Below are positions 33,401 to 42,049 of a stretch of DNA of 64,000 nt, in pieces (positions within the stretch are counted from its first letter, which is position 1; each line of letters opens with the position of its first letter). Position numbers and translations under genes: made by a program. The stretch spans positions 128,540,123 to 128,604,122 of the forward strand of contig NC_088202.1 of the NCBI RefSeq assembly GCF_037126465.1. Direction: 5' to 3'. The DNA is from Ornithodoros turicata (Eukaryota; Arthropoda; Arachnida; Ixodida; Argasidae). The notes below the pieces were generated by a model that saw only the letters and a list, made by a program, of their open reading frames with translations, ran no database searches and was not told where the DNA came from.

Positions 33401-35761
33401 CTTCATCATAATTTGTTTAGCTGAGCTTAGGTGCTGTATATCCCAAGCCTTTAATATCAGTATTAGTACTCAATACGAGTAGTAAAAATTATATACAACT
33501 TTACTATATATACAACTCTTATATGCAACTCTACATATAATCAGCTGTAGAGGTCAGCTCATAATGCAGCTTTCCTCGTTTTCGCCACGTTTTGTCCACT
33601 GTATACTATATTAGAGCCTCAGCACCGTCCGTCTAATAGTCAAACATTCCGATTGGGGCATCTTTGTGACGTTATAAATCGACGACGAGGACGTGGAGTA
33701 CATGCCCTCCTTTGGGGTGCGTTCTTTTCCGATTACTTTCTGTTGGTCGCATCGCACAGAATACAGCTTGTTTCATGGCTGTTGGTGCAGAACGCGATTC
33801 GCACAAAAGTACGAACACAATGACTATTTTTAAACATCCATTGTGGCGCTTGCAGTTCATGCAGTGAAGATGATCGATGACCGTATAGGCACCTGGTGGA
33901 ATACCGGCCAAGGTCGCAGTACTTTGTCCTTGGTGAACACTTTGGTATGAAGACTTGCTCTAGTCGAACCGAGGGCCATGCTGATATATCACTTTATTTC
34001 GTTCTACATGCATTTACACACTTTACGTCTCATTACCTGCTTCGGACTAAACATATTTGTCCGTTTCAGGTGGACCCATCAGGACCTTTGGCTACGCTTA
34101 GAAAGCTCCTGCTATCTACTGAGACCATAGTCTCACTAAGAAGATGGGTGTTCGATAACTGGTGGGGTGTGCTTCTCCTTATGGTCACCGCACTCATCTT
34201 TCTGGTACGCATCACATTAGTCTTACCTCATTCTATAAACGAGTACCAAACACGCAAGACAGATGGGCTACGCCGCGCCCTAATTACCGCCGCCAGACTT
34301 AAACCTGCAGTGCGTAAAGATGGATGAAGCCCTTAAGTTGTGACTATTATGACGCAGATGTACAAGCTTTTGGGTGTTGGCGATGACTCCCCATGGTCAG
34401 GTGGCGGTTGCATATGTGGCGTGAATGCGCGAGGCTATATATTTTTTCGAGTGGAGATACATATCACCTGCAACGGTGTGGGATCAGCCGTGCTCTGACA
34501 CTTTTAATGGCTAAGATAACAACCGACAAGCACGCAATGTTCGACTTGCGAGCAGATGGGATTCTCTGAATAATAGTGCTGTTTTTATTAGATGAAGGGT
34601 CTCGTCGACGTCCATGGAAGGCACAAACGGTACAAAAATCAAACACTGAAGTTTTCGACTTATTTAATGACACAAGCTTTCATGTAGCAGTCTACATTTT
34701 TCGATTTCCGGCGATTCCGGCGATTCCGATTTCTTCACCTGAAGAAATGTAGACTGCTACATGACAGCTTGTGTCATTAAATAAGTCGAAAACTTCAGTG
34801 TTGGATTTGTGTGCCGATTGAGAGAGGGCAAAGAAATCATGGTTGCCTTCAGACTATCGAAAAACGAAGCAGGAAAAACTATGCTATTATACGTGGGTGA
34901 AGATGAGATAAGCGTTTGGTCAGCCGGCTCTTTGCCTGGCTAACCTTTCCTTCCTTTTTTCTTAATAAACATATCCCCCCCCCCCCGTTTGGTCAGGAGA
35001 TGCTAATCTGAGCACAGTCTGCTCTTGGTCTTCACTTGGTAAGATATGCACAAGGCGAGGGGTGAAACGTGTTAAGCTTCGTGATGACGTCATTTAGTTG
35101 TTAGTAACTCTTCATACCAGATGAAGACACCCTTTTTTCTCAGTCTTCAGCAATGGATGGCAGTCAACCCCCCCCCCCCCTCACCTCCCCCCAACAGACA
35201 GTGGGTGTGTTCGCGTCAAGGAAATCAGTATTGCTGCAGTTCAGGCGTTCATGATGTGTATAACAATATTTCCATATGGATTATTCCCGGGTAGTTGTAT
35301 GCCGTGTATCAATGTGGTGCTATACCTCCAAACGACATGACATAATTGCCGTTGTTGTGCCTGTGCTTGCGCTGCCTCGGTCTTGCCACTTTATTCAGGC
35401 TTGGGGAATATTTCTCGCAACTTAAATTCAATCGACAACATTTAAGTCTTGCTAATAACCAACTCGTCTTCTATCCCTGTAGCTTGTCGTGGTGAAGTTC
35501 TTCGGACGTCAAACAGAAACCCCCAAAACTCTTCCCGAGCCAGAACCGCTACCACCCGTACCCGTGGCTCCGTACCGATCGAACAGCAACCATGCCGTGG
35601 CCAAAGCCGTCATCGCTTCCAACCCAGGCATCGTCTCTGCCCTGGGACCTCAACCGGGAACCACTAGTCACTTCGTGAAGACGACGTTGTCCTTCGCTCC
35701 GCCTTCGAGGACGTATCTGAGTACCGGAGTTGGGAACCCAGGCGGCAAAGGCTGGGTCTGA
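351..35761 (+). CDS. ADAM10: ADAM10 / Kuzbanian-like metalloprotease, 13 exons, 5' end outside window
   Basis: Membrane-anchored zinc protease; the family sheds ectodomains, including Notch and its ligands, at the cell surface. The exons join to 792 codons plus stop with matching phases. Seen in order: end of prodomain with an RSKR site, rest of prodomain, catalytic domain with [11 protein letters not shown] (residues 393-403 of the window product) and a Met-turn region ending in [12 protein letters not shown], a Cys-rich disintegrin region ([15 protein letters not shown]), a second Cys-rich region, one membrane segment (about 683-706) and a Pro-rich tail ([15 protein letters not shown]). The order and spacing match ADAM10 rather than ADAM17. 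Vertebrate ADAM10 is about 750 residues; this one is longer, mainly in the prodomain-catalytic linker. Joined exons: 351-483, 1062-1183, 1320-1877, 7001-7266, 12026-12154, 17502-17679, 17772-17931, 20385-20480, 22573-22654, 23479-23606, 32960-33074, 34070-34204, 35483-35761. Signal peptide and start codon lie upstream of the window. Confidence 0.93.
1062..1183 (+). CDS. ADAM10: ADAM10 exon B: prodomain
   Basis: Acceptor ttacacag before 1062, donor aag|gtgagg after 1183. Encodes [16 protein letters not shown], which matches the [15 protein letters not shown] block of ADAM10 and completes the Arg codon left open by the previous exon. Confidence 0.9.
1320..1877 (+). CDS. ADAM10: ADAM10 exon C: prodomain to start of catalytic domain
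   Basis: Acceptor tttttgcag before 1320, donor cacag|gtatgg after 1877. Encodes [20 protein letters not shown] and [11 protein letters not shown] (prodomain), a Ser-rich linker with RLRRS (1562-1576), then [15 protein letters not shown], the first strand of the catalytic domain. The linker between the prodomain Cys pair and the catalytic domain is longer than in vertebrate ADAM10. The conventional basic site just before the catalytic Cys is not visible. Confidence 0.92.
2770..3330 (-). pseudogene. Mariner transposase remnant
   Basis: Read on the minus strand, broken frames give [17 protein letters not shown], then [20 protein letters not shown] and [20 protein letters not shown] and [14 protein letters not shown], in the order found in mariner transposases (helix-turn-helix, then the first catalytic Asp region and the following strand). 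There are frameshifts and stops throughout, and no intact terminal repeats were found, so this is a dead fragment. Confidence 0.75.
3334..3485. mobile_element. 152-bp fold-back MITE
   Basis: Begins CTGGATTGGGGAAAGTA and ends TACTTTCCCCAATCCAG, a perfect 17-bp terminal inverted repeat. The inner arms also pair imperfectly (CCGCGACCTTGGAGCAACAATGG with its partner). No coding capacity. It sits just beside the mariner remnant. Confidence 0.75.
4976..5279. mobile_element. 304-bp hAT-like MITE with 8-bp TSD
   Basis: Terminal inverted repeat TAGAGTCACTAAATAG, flanked by a perfect 8-bp duplication CTTTGACG (4968-4975 and 5280-5287). An 8-bp duplication is usual for hAT and P-type transposases. No ORF of its own. 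A miniature relative lies at 23788. Confidence 0.8.
7001..7266 (+). CDS. ADAM10: ADAM10 exon D: catalytic domain
   Basis: Acceptor tttctttcag, donor ggg|gtaacg. Encodes [31 protein letters not shown] and [10 protein letters not shown]...GGVCEKNG, colinear with the human catalytic domain. Confidence 0.93.
8105..8215 (-). repeat. tRNA-derived SINE
   Basis: The minus strand has an A-box-like TGGCACACACAGTGG and, about 50 bases on, a perfect B-box GGTTCGAATC, spaced as in a tRNA-related SINE head. The region between does not fold as a functional tRNA that I can recognise. Confidence 0.55.
10946..11742. mobile_element. About 800-bp fold-back element
   Basis: Ends in TAGCTGCGTTTACATG and its reverse complement CATGTAAACGCAGCTA. 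The arms are rich in repeated CATGTAAACC and GTCGACT words on both sides, and the centre has a GAA run near 11375. No ORF of note. I could not find a target duplication. Confidence 0.6.
12026..12154 (+). CDS. ADAM10: ADAM10 exon E: zinc-binding helix
   Basis: Acceptor gtatccgcag, donor accg|gtaagt. Encodes [18 protein letters not shown] and then [10 protein letters not shown]. The third zinc-binding His is the first codon of the next exon, so the intron interrupts the HExxHxxGxxH motif. Confidence 0.93.
15975..16085 (-). repeat. tRNA-derived SINE
   Basis: The minus strand has TAGCGTAGTGGTTAGCGC, a strong A-box, followed by a B-box-like GCTTCGATTTCC about 40 bases on. Typical of tRNA-headed arthropod SINEs. 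Confidence 0.6.
16173..16475. mobile_element. Fold-back MITE, about 0.3 kb
   Basis: Arms at about 16200-16290 and 16385-16465 are reverse complements, including GTGCGACACCCTAGCGGCC and its partner, and the GGAAGCGGG and TTCGGAGGGGT blocks. The left end CAGGTTGGGACAAAAGTTTA follows TA, as for Tc1/mariner-type elements; the right tip is less clear. Confidence 0.65.
17502..17679 (+). CDS. ADAM10: ADAM10 exon F: third zinc His and Met-turn
   Basis: Acceptor aatttgtag, donor ttctg|gtaaga. Starts with His-Asp, completing the zinc motif, then [18 protein letters not shown] with the Met-turn Met, and [15 protein letters not shown] 92-bp intron follows. Confidence 0.92.
17772..17931 (+). CDS. ADAM10: ADAM10 exon G: disintegrin region
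   Basis: Acceptor tcctgttgcag, donor tgcag|gtattc. Encodes [17 protein letters not shown] and a series of Cys residues (CLEPCC, PPCRL) typical of the ADAM10 disintegrin region. Confidence 0.92.
19017..19041. repeat. CA microsatellite
   Basis: About twelve uninterrupted AC units. Shorter CA runs occur at 19643-19656 and 63669-63700. Confidence 0.9.
19405..19624. mobile_element. Decayed copy of the TTCACCaCATAGCACG fold-back MITE
   Basis: Shares with the three better copies the order ACCACATAACA...GCTAACCATC...TGATTTGT...GCGTACGCCTTTTTATGACA and a right end GCGGTCAAGTTCTCTTTTAAGAGTGTA. Arms no longer pair well, so it is an old copy. Confidence 0.55.
20385..20480 (+). CDS. ADAM10: ADAM10 exon H: disintegrin region, ends at a U12-type donor
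   Basis: Acceptor cccttccag. Encodes [20 protein letters not shown] and then GCRSASYC plus GA of a split codon. The next bases, ATATCCTTTT, match the AT-AC U12 donor consensus. Confidence 0.82.
21558..21784. mobile_element. Fold-back MITE copy 1 (right end cut)
   Basis: Left part GAACTTCACCACATAGCACG, central palindrome built on GGCGCCTATCTGGGACA and its complement, then GCTATGCGGTGAAGTTC. The terminal 3' bases are replaced by unrelated sequence. Confidence 0.7.
21987..22222. mobile_element. Fold-back MITE copy 2
   Basis: CACTCTTAAAAATGAACTTC at the left and its complement ending GTTCATTTTTAAGAATG at the right, flanked by TA on both sides. The whole 236 bp folds as one long hairpin whose centre is GGAGCCTATTTTGTGCC and its complement. 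Confidence 0.8.
22225..22397. mobile_element. Pogo/Tigger-type MITE
   Basis: Ends CAGTGAACCCTTGTTAATAT and (reverse complement) CAGTGAACCCTCGTTATTAT, flanked by TA. The terminal CAGTGAACCC and TA target fit Tc1/mariner-pogo elements. It abuts copy 2 of the fold-back MITE, sharing the TA at 22223-22224. Confidence 0.75.
22573..22654 (+). CDS. ADAM10: ADAM10 exon I: after the AT-AC intron
   Basis: Begins after ...TCTTAACTGTTCTTAC, completes an Asp codon with the GA of the previous exon and encodes [20 protein letters not shown], like the CPxxxxKPNxTxCN block of ADAM10/Kuz. Donor ggg|gtaagt. Confidence 0.8.
22655..23478 (+). other. ADAM10 intron, no features
   Basis: AT-rich 0.8-kb intron with GT and AG ends. 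I see nothing in it. Confidence 0.6.
23479..23606 (+). CDS. ADAM10: ADAM10 exon J: Cys-rich region
   Basis: Acceptor gaacgcag. Encodes [17 protein letters not shown] and [16 protein letters not shown], matching CAGSICEKYGLEECTC...ELCHVCC of ADAM10. The donor is most simply aa|gtacgt; a U12-like GTATCCTT lies four bases downstream. Confidence 0.85.
23788..23821. mobile_element. 34-bp minimal hAT-like palindrome
   Basis: TAGAGTCACTAAGTAAGC joined directly to TTATTTAGTGACTGTA, i.e. the two terminal repeats of the 4976-5279 MITE with nothing between. Flanks GTGTGGAC (23780-23787) and GTATGGAC (23822-23829) match at 7 of 8 bases, as an aged 8-bp target duplication would. Confidence 0.6.
23926..24325. 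mobile_element. 400-bp MITE with 8-bp TSD
   Basis: Begins CACGACCTACTAGATTATAA and ends with its complement; the inverted repeat runs about 30 bp without mismatch. Flanked by GGACAGAC on both sides (23918-23925, 24326-24333). The interior is not coding. Probably moved by a hAT- or P-type transposase. Confidence 0.8.
25530..25680 (+). pseudogene. LINE reverse-transcriptase fragment
   Basis: Frame gives NDCWSN...[17 protein letters not shown] and SFRPLS, matching the palm-entry block ([20 protein letters not shown]) of the full-length LINE in this window. About 50 codons only. Confidence 0.65.
25886..26195 (-). repeat. tRNA-derived SINE (Ser/Leu-type head)
   Basis: The minus strand begins GGCATGGCCGAGCGAGTTGA, an A-box with the long-arm tRNA look, and has the B-box GGTTCGAATCCCATC at 26087-26101. 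A non-tRNA body of about 190 bp follows, ending near GGCGCTAATACGGAA. The clearest SINE in the window. Confidence 0.8.
27537..31217 (-). CDS. LINE ORF2: endonuclease, reverse transcriptase, RNase H (one internal stop)
   Basis: Open for 1186 codons from Met 31097. Homology starts earlier: from ATG 31217 the frame encodes [11 protein letters not shown], the usual N-terminal endonuclease strand, then meets a TAA (31146-31148) and resumes as [12 protein letters not shown]. So the natural ORF is about 1226 codons with one nonsense codon. Numbered from Met 31097: endonuclease about 1-200 with [16 protein letters not shown] with [14 protein letters not shown] and YADD (Y617), RNase H about 895-1010 with [19 protein letters not shown] and [15 protein letters not shown], and a C-terminal Cys-His motif (CDACG...HLLLTC, about 1118-1135). 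Role: target-primed reverse transcription. Confidence 0.9.
31454..32578 (-). CDS. LINE ORF1, nucleic-acid-binding protein with zinc knuckles
   Basis: The frame is open from beyond the element edge, but the first Met inside the element is at 32578 ([12 protein letters not shown]), giving 374 residues. The N-terminal half is Ser/Asp-rich and low in structure. The middle resembles the RRM-like/PRE region of LINE ORF1 proteins ([19 protein letters not shown]). Three Cys-His knuckles follow ([42 protein letters not shown]). An Arg-rich tail with [10 protein letters not shown] ends the protein. The known role of such proteins is RNA packaging with ORF2. No break seen. Confidence 0.85.
   Translation of the reverse strand: MEVVVNEDHGSSTEEVSAGDTDSSLSGSTILLRKRMSDSPALISSDADDDERPFQDVAKRARKTAHPSHGRPPKLEGTTVLFAPLDPASKLANLNHLKLSEFLASELPGRIKEIRPNYAKNILAVEVISLPAKAPLLRLDRICSVPVRAYEPRPLNSCYGVITDIDASLSDDQIKEAIRSEPPVLAARRIRKDAGAVRLTFLGSHRPKDISFHLLTMRVKDYLPRAPQCRNCLRHGHVAACCSRRKVCATCGASHDCAVCPQNDPLCVNCHGKHPATSSECPKFKLQRRIARERSRSSSSYRAAKEQVLKKDHRRNRRRRRRRSVSRPPASTPAAEKQLAWKDSHFPPLPPPTTVRKHHRTLHPRAARKRPTPR
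32960..33074 (+). CDS. ADAM10: ADAM10 exon K: Cys-rich region
   Basis: Acceptor ttcttttacag, donor gag|gtatgt. Encodes [11 protein letters not shown] and [18 protein letters not shown], matching PGSPCNDFRGYCDVFMRC. It is separated from exon J by 9.35 kb that contains a full-length LINE. Confidence 0.92.
34070..34204 (+). CDS. ADAM10: ADAM10 exon L: stalk and membrane segment
   Basis: Acceptor ccgtttcag, donor ctg|gtacgc. Encodes [34 protein letters not shown], matching the DADGPLARLKK...WIVAHWWAVLL stretch and the start of the membrane segment. Confidence 0.92.
34629..34815. repeat. 187-bp fold-back, arms about 70 bp
   Basis: Left arm 34629-34698 and right arm 34746-34815 are near-perfect reverse complements, including ACACTGAAGTTTTCGACTTA and ATGTAGCAGTCTACAT. 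The loop holds a GGCGATTCC duplication. A MITE is likely, but I found no clear target duplication. Confidence 0.65.
34924..34985 (+). mobile_element. 62-bp LINE 3' end with poly(C) tail and TSD
   Basis: A very short 5'-truncated insertion ending CTTAATAAACATAT then a C run, like the full-length LINE. It is bounded by an 11-bp duplication CGTTTGGTCAG (34913-34923 and 34986-34996). This shows that the poly(C) belongs to the inserted retrotransposon copy. Confidence 0.85.
35483..35761 (+). CDS. ADAM10: ADAM10 exon M: cytoplasmic tail and stop
   Basis: Acceptor atccctgtag. The product starts [15 protein letters not shown], finishing the membrane segment, and continues with a Pro-rich stretch ([15 protein letters not shown]) that resembles an SH3-ligand segment, ending in GGKGWV and TGA at 35759-35761. 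Beyond the membrane the tail is not closely similar to vertebrate ADAM10, as expected for this fast-evolving part. Confidence 0.9.
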   Translation, partial: LVVVKFFGRQTETPKTLPEPEPLPPVPVAPYRSNSNHAVAKAVIASNPGIVSALGPQPGTTSHFVKTTLSFAPPSRTYLSTGVGNPGGKGWV

Positions 35762-38700
35762 GACGAGGCGTCCACTGCCTTCCGGACTTCAATTCGACCC
35801 CGCTCCCTGGAACCTTTGTGTGGCGCTTGTCCCCGAGATCGTGCCCCAGAGCCCTTAGTTCGTCCACGCTGTGCTCATTGCGGTTTCGCGTACAGCCAAC
35901 GTTTTTAGAGGGATGCGTCTCGGCAGGTTATGTAGGTTAGTGTTGATGTCCAAATGCTGATAGAAAAATTGATCGTTGATACGGCAGTATTTGACAAATT
36001 GACGGAGTACAGCGATGAAAGTGCAGTTCTTGAGTAGACGTCATGCATCGGTACGGGCACAAAACGCATCCCAAACAATGATATCCAAATCAATAATTGG
36101 CTATCAGTCGTTAATCATCAAGACTTGACATATCCAGCATCATTTCTGCATGAAATGGTAAAACAATGGAACGAAAATTTGTTTCTGTTCCTATGTTATA
36201 TGTTTGTTTGTTTTCTTTTTCTATAATCAAGTCAACTCAAACACAACGCTAGTTATAAAATTACAAAAATGCGTAGCTGTGTAATCGTCGCTTTAATAGG
36301 AAGAAAGTTATGTTAACATATGAATTCGACCGCTATCGCCAAAAGTCTGACAAATTTGATTCGATGACTATTTCGAAGTGTCGAGTTTCCTCAGTCCCTA
36401 GAGAGCTCCGAAGATTTTGCGTTCTAGATTTGAGAAAGAAGGAATTCCTAGCGAGTTTTAACAGGTATCGAGGTATGACATGTAGGGTGCCACGGGAGAC
36501 AATAAAGACGCGAGCGAAGGGGGCCTCATTCTGTTCCTAACAAGGAAACTGTGCCCTTCCGTATTCTACATGACATTTCGCATGAGCATTCGCGTAAAAT
36601 TTATTTTGTCTCATTGATGAATCCGATGAGCCACAGCTTGACCAAGGATATTTTACTCATGATCCCTGCAAGAGTGGAAAACCCCGATTATAGACCATTG
36701 CCAGGAAGCACACGTAAGCAGCAGTAAGTTCAATTAAAGTCATGCCTGGGATATATGTATATTCCATAAACCAAACTCGACAAGACAAAAGAGGTTCGTA
36801 CAAAAGAGTCGCCATGCTAATGATGCAGCAGGAATGAATGCACATGAACACCCAACACAGAGAAGGTTTACACGTGAATGGCACGAAAAGAGAAACTTGT
36901 TTTTTGGAGTGAATTGGGAAAGGAGATTAATATTGCTCTTCATATCTGCGCGTGCATTTTGTCAGGAGCTGCCGTAGCGCCGCGCCGAACTAATTCAGTT
37001 GCTCTCACGTCGGCGTACAAGAGGGCAAGAGATACACACGCTCCCCGATCGATTACCCCGGAAGCGGGCGGGACAAAAAAATATCCAGAAGAGCTTCTGG
37101 CAGAACAAATATAGCGGGGTCAACGCGGGGGACATGAGTATACAAACCAATCTCAGCGAGGAAACGCATATAGTGCACATCGTGAGACCAGCGTTCCACG
37201 GTCTTGAAAGAAGTAAAAATAATAGAATTGACGAACGTGAGCACCGTGAGTGGCGGTTGCGTTTCATTCCAGTCGACTATCATTGCGACTAATTTCGTGC
37301 AGCAAACCTCGTTGTTTTCCTCGAGAGTAATGTAAACTTTGTGGTCAGCTTATTACTCATTACGAACAACCCACATTATTTAATAAATATCTACTATCGG
37401 CATTATTAGTTTGCTTTCTCTCCTCTTTTCTTGTAGTACACAGGAAGTGATAACAGATGTGCTATATTCAAAATTGGGATACTGGCAAAATGTTTCACAC
37501 ACAGAGAAGTTCCTCCTGTTTTCACCCAGAGGAAAATACAGAGGCTTTACTTTGAACATAATCCACGACGGAAGATAAGCTTGGACAACTACTATCACGC
37601 ATAAATAACCGAAAGGAGACGAAATGAGAGGACACAAAAATGTTGCCATTTTTTGCCCTTGTGTAAAAGCATACACAAAAAAAAAAAAGGAAAATAAGAA
37701 GACGACGACTTGGTCAACATGATGCTTTCGTTCGAACTGAGAATTTGACCTCTTTACCAATTATAGTTCACAGGCAAATATTATGTTAAGACAACGCACG
37801 TGCAGGGTTCCAGGTGGCCGCGGTCGGTCCCCGCTCAAATCCGCGGTATGTATGCAGGAATACATGTTTCATCGTAAAATTTTTTTAGATACGCCCCCCC
37901 CCCCCCCTTCCCTGCTCCCTTTGAAGAAGTCCGGCTAGCAGTGCGACCCTCGAAAGTTTTCGCAGCTCGGCTGAGCCACGTGATATGTGTGCGTGTGTGT
38001 GTCATTCCCCCTTTCCTTCTGTGCGAGTGCGTGTGGACAATGCTGTTCTAAGTGCCGCTTTCTACTGCAAGAAAAAAAAAAAGTGAACGTACCACTGACT
38101 AATTGAGTGAATCTACGACGTGAGCACAAGGAAACTGCATTTTTTCAGCGATGGTTTCGAACTGGATGAATATGGGAAAAAAGTACTGTCTTGGACGTGT
38201 TTTCTGCTTGTACCCCTTCGTGAGGCTGACGATATTTGAGTCCAGAACTGATTGAGAGTGTATGTCGCAATATATGCGGCAACATATTCGAGTTCCGCCT
38301 GTAGCGGGTACTTTTTAAGAGAGTATCACTTCTTCAGAGGGTCAATGACGTCAAAAGCTCCTATCCATTGCTAAGGATGCGGAATAAGGAATAGTGCAAA
38401 GGCTCGTGCAGATAATATTGCAGAACAGAACCTTCAGTCATGCTTCACATGTCACTAATTGTGTACCAATTGTGTGGCGAATCAAAATACGTTATTCATT
38501 ACAAACAATTTTTTTTAATTACTAATTTCAATTTCAATCAGTAATTTTGATTGATTGATCGATACGATGAAAGAGCTCTGTATCGTCCGTTCCCTGGCTT
38601 TTATGGCGTCCAAAAGAACCCCTCTCAGAAATTTCATCAAATTAGTCGCAGGCGGTCGTTGTGATTAGTGGCTTCCAAATCACTAGGATTCATAGGTGGT

Positions 38701-41700
38701 TGCGGTAGGGCAACGATAAAAAAAATAGTCAGCCGTGAGGACACTTGTGCCTTTGAAAATGAAGGAGAGCGTATTGCCTTTACAACTACCTAAAATCAAG
38801 AAATCACTAACTAATATTTCGAAGGAGTGCACTAACATTGAAAATACACTTGTAAGTGAAAATCACTATTGGGACGCCCCTATGTGGCACGTTTCCTCCA
38901 ATCGCCTCCTTCTGTTGAATTACCACCGGCAGTTATATTGGCAAATTGAGATTCCGTACAAAAACGTTCCTCGTAACGTTCGCATGCGAAACACGCAGTT
39001 TTAAGACGCGCATTGACGGACCTCCTGCCCTACCAGCGATGAACGGGAACTCGTCAACCCCGTGGACTCCCAGAAGAAGTGGTTTTCCCTTGAACGAAGA
39101 TCTCGCTTCCACTTTCAACCACATACACATAGATAAGCCATGCTTTCATATTAGTGGAACAACGGAACAATATTTTTCTACTTCATTTTTTCACCATCGC
39201 TGCATTCTAAGTTCCTGTGCTTGGCAGCCAAGCTCGACAACAAAGCGACAATTACAGCAGTTTTTTGCACATGTGTGGGAACGTGTAATAATGCATATAA
39301 CGTTTGAATGTCACTGAGGAAGATCGTTGGATAGCGATTTTATAGGGAGTTCTAGCCGATCGGAAGGTGTTCACGATAACGGTCCCGACAACATGACGGA
39401 CCATCTTGATTCCTTTGAAGTGGATAACATCACGTCGCGCTTGTCCTTGAATTAATAGTTTCCCTTATTGTGTCGTTTCCGTAAAATGCTTTCGGTCGAC
39501 TAAATCTCCCCGTTATTACCTGGAGTGAGTGTTTGCTGAATTGTGCGATAAAGTCCGATGTGCCAACAAATATATTAGTCTAATTTAGTTGACCAGCGTT
39601 CACGAATCAGTGCACAACATTTTCTATCGTCTTGCTCTGCATTAGTAATTTCAGGACGTGTAAAAATATTGCTAGTAGTAGCATTCCTTGGTGCCAAATG
39701 GGACAAGATACAATCTCCATCCGTGCTACGTAGGAAGGAGGCAACCGCAAAACCGAGTACAGGACTGACTTGAGAATCTGCCCTTATCGCACAACTCAGA
39801 AAACGCTGTGGATGAAACGACGTAAGTAATGCAGTGCGTGGTCATTGTGTGACACTGTGCGTCAGGAAATGGATCGTCGATGTTGTTCCAATCGCAGACA
39901 GCTACGGGGCACATTTCTTTAATGAACAAGGCAAGTCTTTTGCTCCCTCTGCTGCAGCTTCTAAGCGTGTGGCGGCTTCCTTGCACAATAAACAAAATAC
40001 GCGGAAAGAAACAACGTAGATCTAAGAAGCAAACTAGAGCAAAAGAGATTAAACGGGAAAGAAATTGATGGACTTCGCTCCCACCGTGCAAGAAACTGGA
40101 CATGCCGCCATTTTACTATTGTTGCTACCTGAGACTTCGACAGAAAAAAAAAAAAAGAAAAGTGTTCAGAAACTGATTACCACGTGGATACAAGTCGTTT
40201 GCATGTTGCGTGCAGGGATATGACGACGTGCTTCCAGTTCCATTTCGCTAGGTGTTGCTAAAGGATACGTCACCCTTTTAGTTAACTGCTACAGTCGTAA
40301 TTCTACTGCCAACACACAGCCCCAGTCGATCGCACATGTATCAGAGTAGTTTGCTTGTGCGTGGATGCTCCGAAATTCGCTTGAAGGTCCTGAAAGAAAG
40401 TCGGCAATGTACCTGATATAAGACTTTCTCTGTGATGCTGACACAAACAAAATAACAATAAATATCAAAATAAAACGAAAATTATGGATTAAAATGAAAA
40501 AATCCTCGCGACTATCAAATGAAAGGTTCCTCGCACACGTTTTCTTCTCGTCTTCTTACATTTGTGTGCGCACAAGACTGTCTTGTTCTTTAAAGAAATT
40601 GTTGTCTTTACGTCACTAAGTGAAAGTCTATACACTCCCACATTGCGTCTGAAGTAAGACATTTCCGTGCACAGCACCCTCTATCACGGTAAAATGCAGA
40701 GGGTTTAAACGGCTGCGAATCTACAAAATATGCTCATCCAAAACCTCATGCAACCACGCTCAGATTATTGTTAAAATTAACCACATACCCCAAGCTCTGA
40801 GTTAACAGTTGCTGAGTTAGTTTGTAGATGGACAGTCCAGTGTATCCTTATCTCGTCACGGGTCGTGAGATAAGAGTTCCATTGCGGTTCCGGGAGTTGT
40901 CACCGAAGTTGGCTGTATGGTATAGTGTGACTGTCTAGTAACATCGATAGAACGAACGCTCCAGAAATGGTATGCGGACTAAACCTTGAGAGCAACACAA
41001 CGAGCTAGAAAAGATAAGTACTTGTAATTCATGACACGTGTAATGATAAAGATGCATCGAAGTGCCCGTTAAACAAAGATGCCAGTTATTATGTACCAAG
41101 TACCAAGGGGGTACATCTGAAGCTTGTTTCGTCCGCGATCTTGTTAAACACCCTTTACCGAGGCATTTAGGCACAGCCTTCTTAATGTTTCATTATTCTC
41201 GGGCTTTTATGTGTTAAGTAACTGTACACACTTCCATGTTGCGTCGTCGACAAAATAAAGCGACACCTGATCCCGTTTTCAAATGTGAAATTTAGCCTCA
41301 CTGTGCCTGATGTTTATGTAAAATGTTGTGGAAATCGGTTAAACAACGACATTGCCAAGGTCAGGTTTCTTTGGGTGGAGCGCGAAGGTGCAACACAAAT
41401 GCTTGAAACGGGCACCACGTTCTCTGGTGTTTAAGGCTATTGTTTGCCCTGTTCATTGTAAATTATGAGACGGTAAGTGGGAAGTATGAGGTGCTCACAG
41501 GCAGATAACGCATTTTCATGAACGTTCCAGGGTACCAAGAAATTCCCTACTTGTCATTATTCAAACAATCTTGGGCATATTGTCTATGCTACACGGCAAG
41601 CAGAACATGAAGCTATAGGCATGACATAAAGCAGCAGCACAAAAAGACAAACAACGAGACAAACAGGACAACAAACGGGACAACTGCTAACTCTCAACTA
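35762..41700. other. Intergenic stretch downstream of ADAM10
   Basis: AT-rich sequence with poly(A)/(T) runs and one C run (37892-37908). ORFs are short and resemble nothing I know. No RNA gene or clear transposon seen. Confidence 0.55.
36501..36506 (+). terminator. Possible ADAM10 polyadenylation signal
   Basis: An AATAAA hexamer about 740 bases after the ADAM10 stop. It is the first one I noticed downstream, but nothing else marks a 3' end here. Confidence 0.2.
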
Positions 41701-41714
41701 CATTATCATACCGA

Positions 41715-41905
41715 TATGTGCCGCGATGTTCTCCAGTGTCGTTTGCAGCACGCTCTCCATCTCGCCAAGTAAGAAAGTAGCTATGGCGTTTTCGCGCCAC
41801 CCTTCCCACAAATACCCGATATATGTGGAGGGCTCTGCCTGCAGCTTGTCTCCCACGTCCGCCATCTTGGCATCACAATTGACCGCGGGCTCACGTGGAC
41901 ACGAT
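41715..41905 (+). pseudogene. LINE reverse-transcriptase fragment
   Basis: Encodes LSISPSKKVAMAFSRHPSHK and YPIYVEGSACSL, then in broken frames a GITIDRGLTW-like stretch, matching the [13 protein letters not shown]...[12 protein letters not shown] block of the full-length LINE ORF2. Confidence 0.7.
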
Positions 41906-42049
41906 GCATTAGGGCGATAGGTGTGTAGCAGCAGACGTCAACGACGATGACGATCAGCGCGACATTGCGCGTGGTCGTCGGCGAGAGTTCAAGATACTCG
42001 GCGACAGGCAGGCAAGCGACGTACCTCCCTGCCACCGCATCAACAGCAG

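Noticed and set aside
38946..39317. 123-codon ORF
   Set aside because: No domain or homologue recognised, no splice context, and an opposite-strand frame is open as well.
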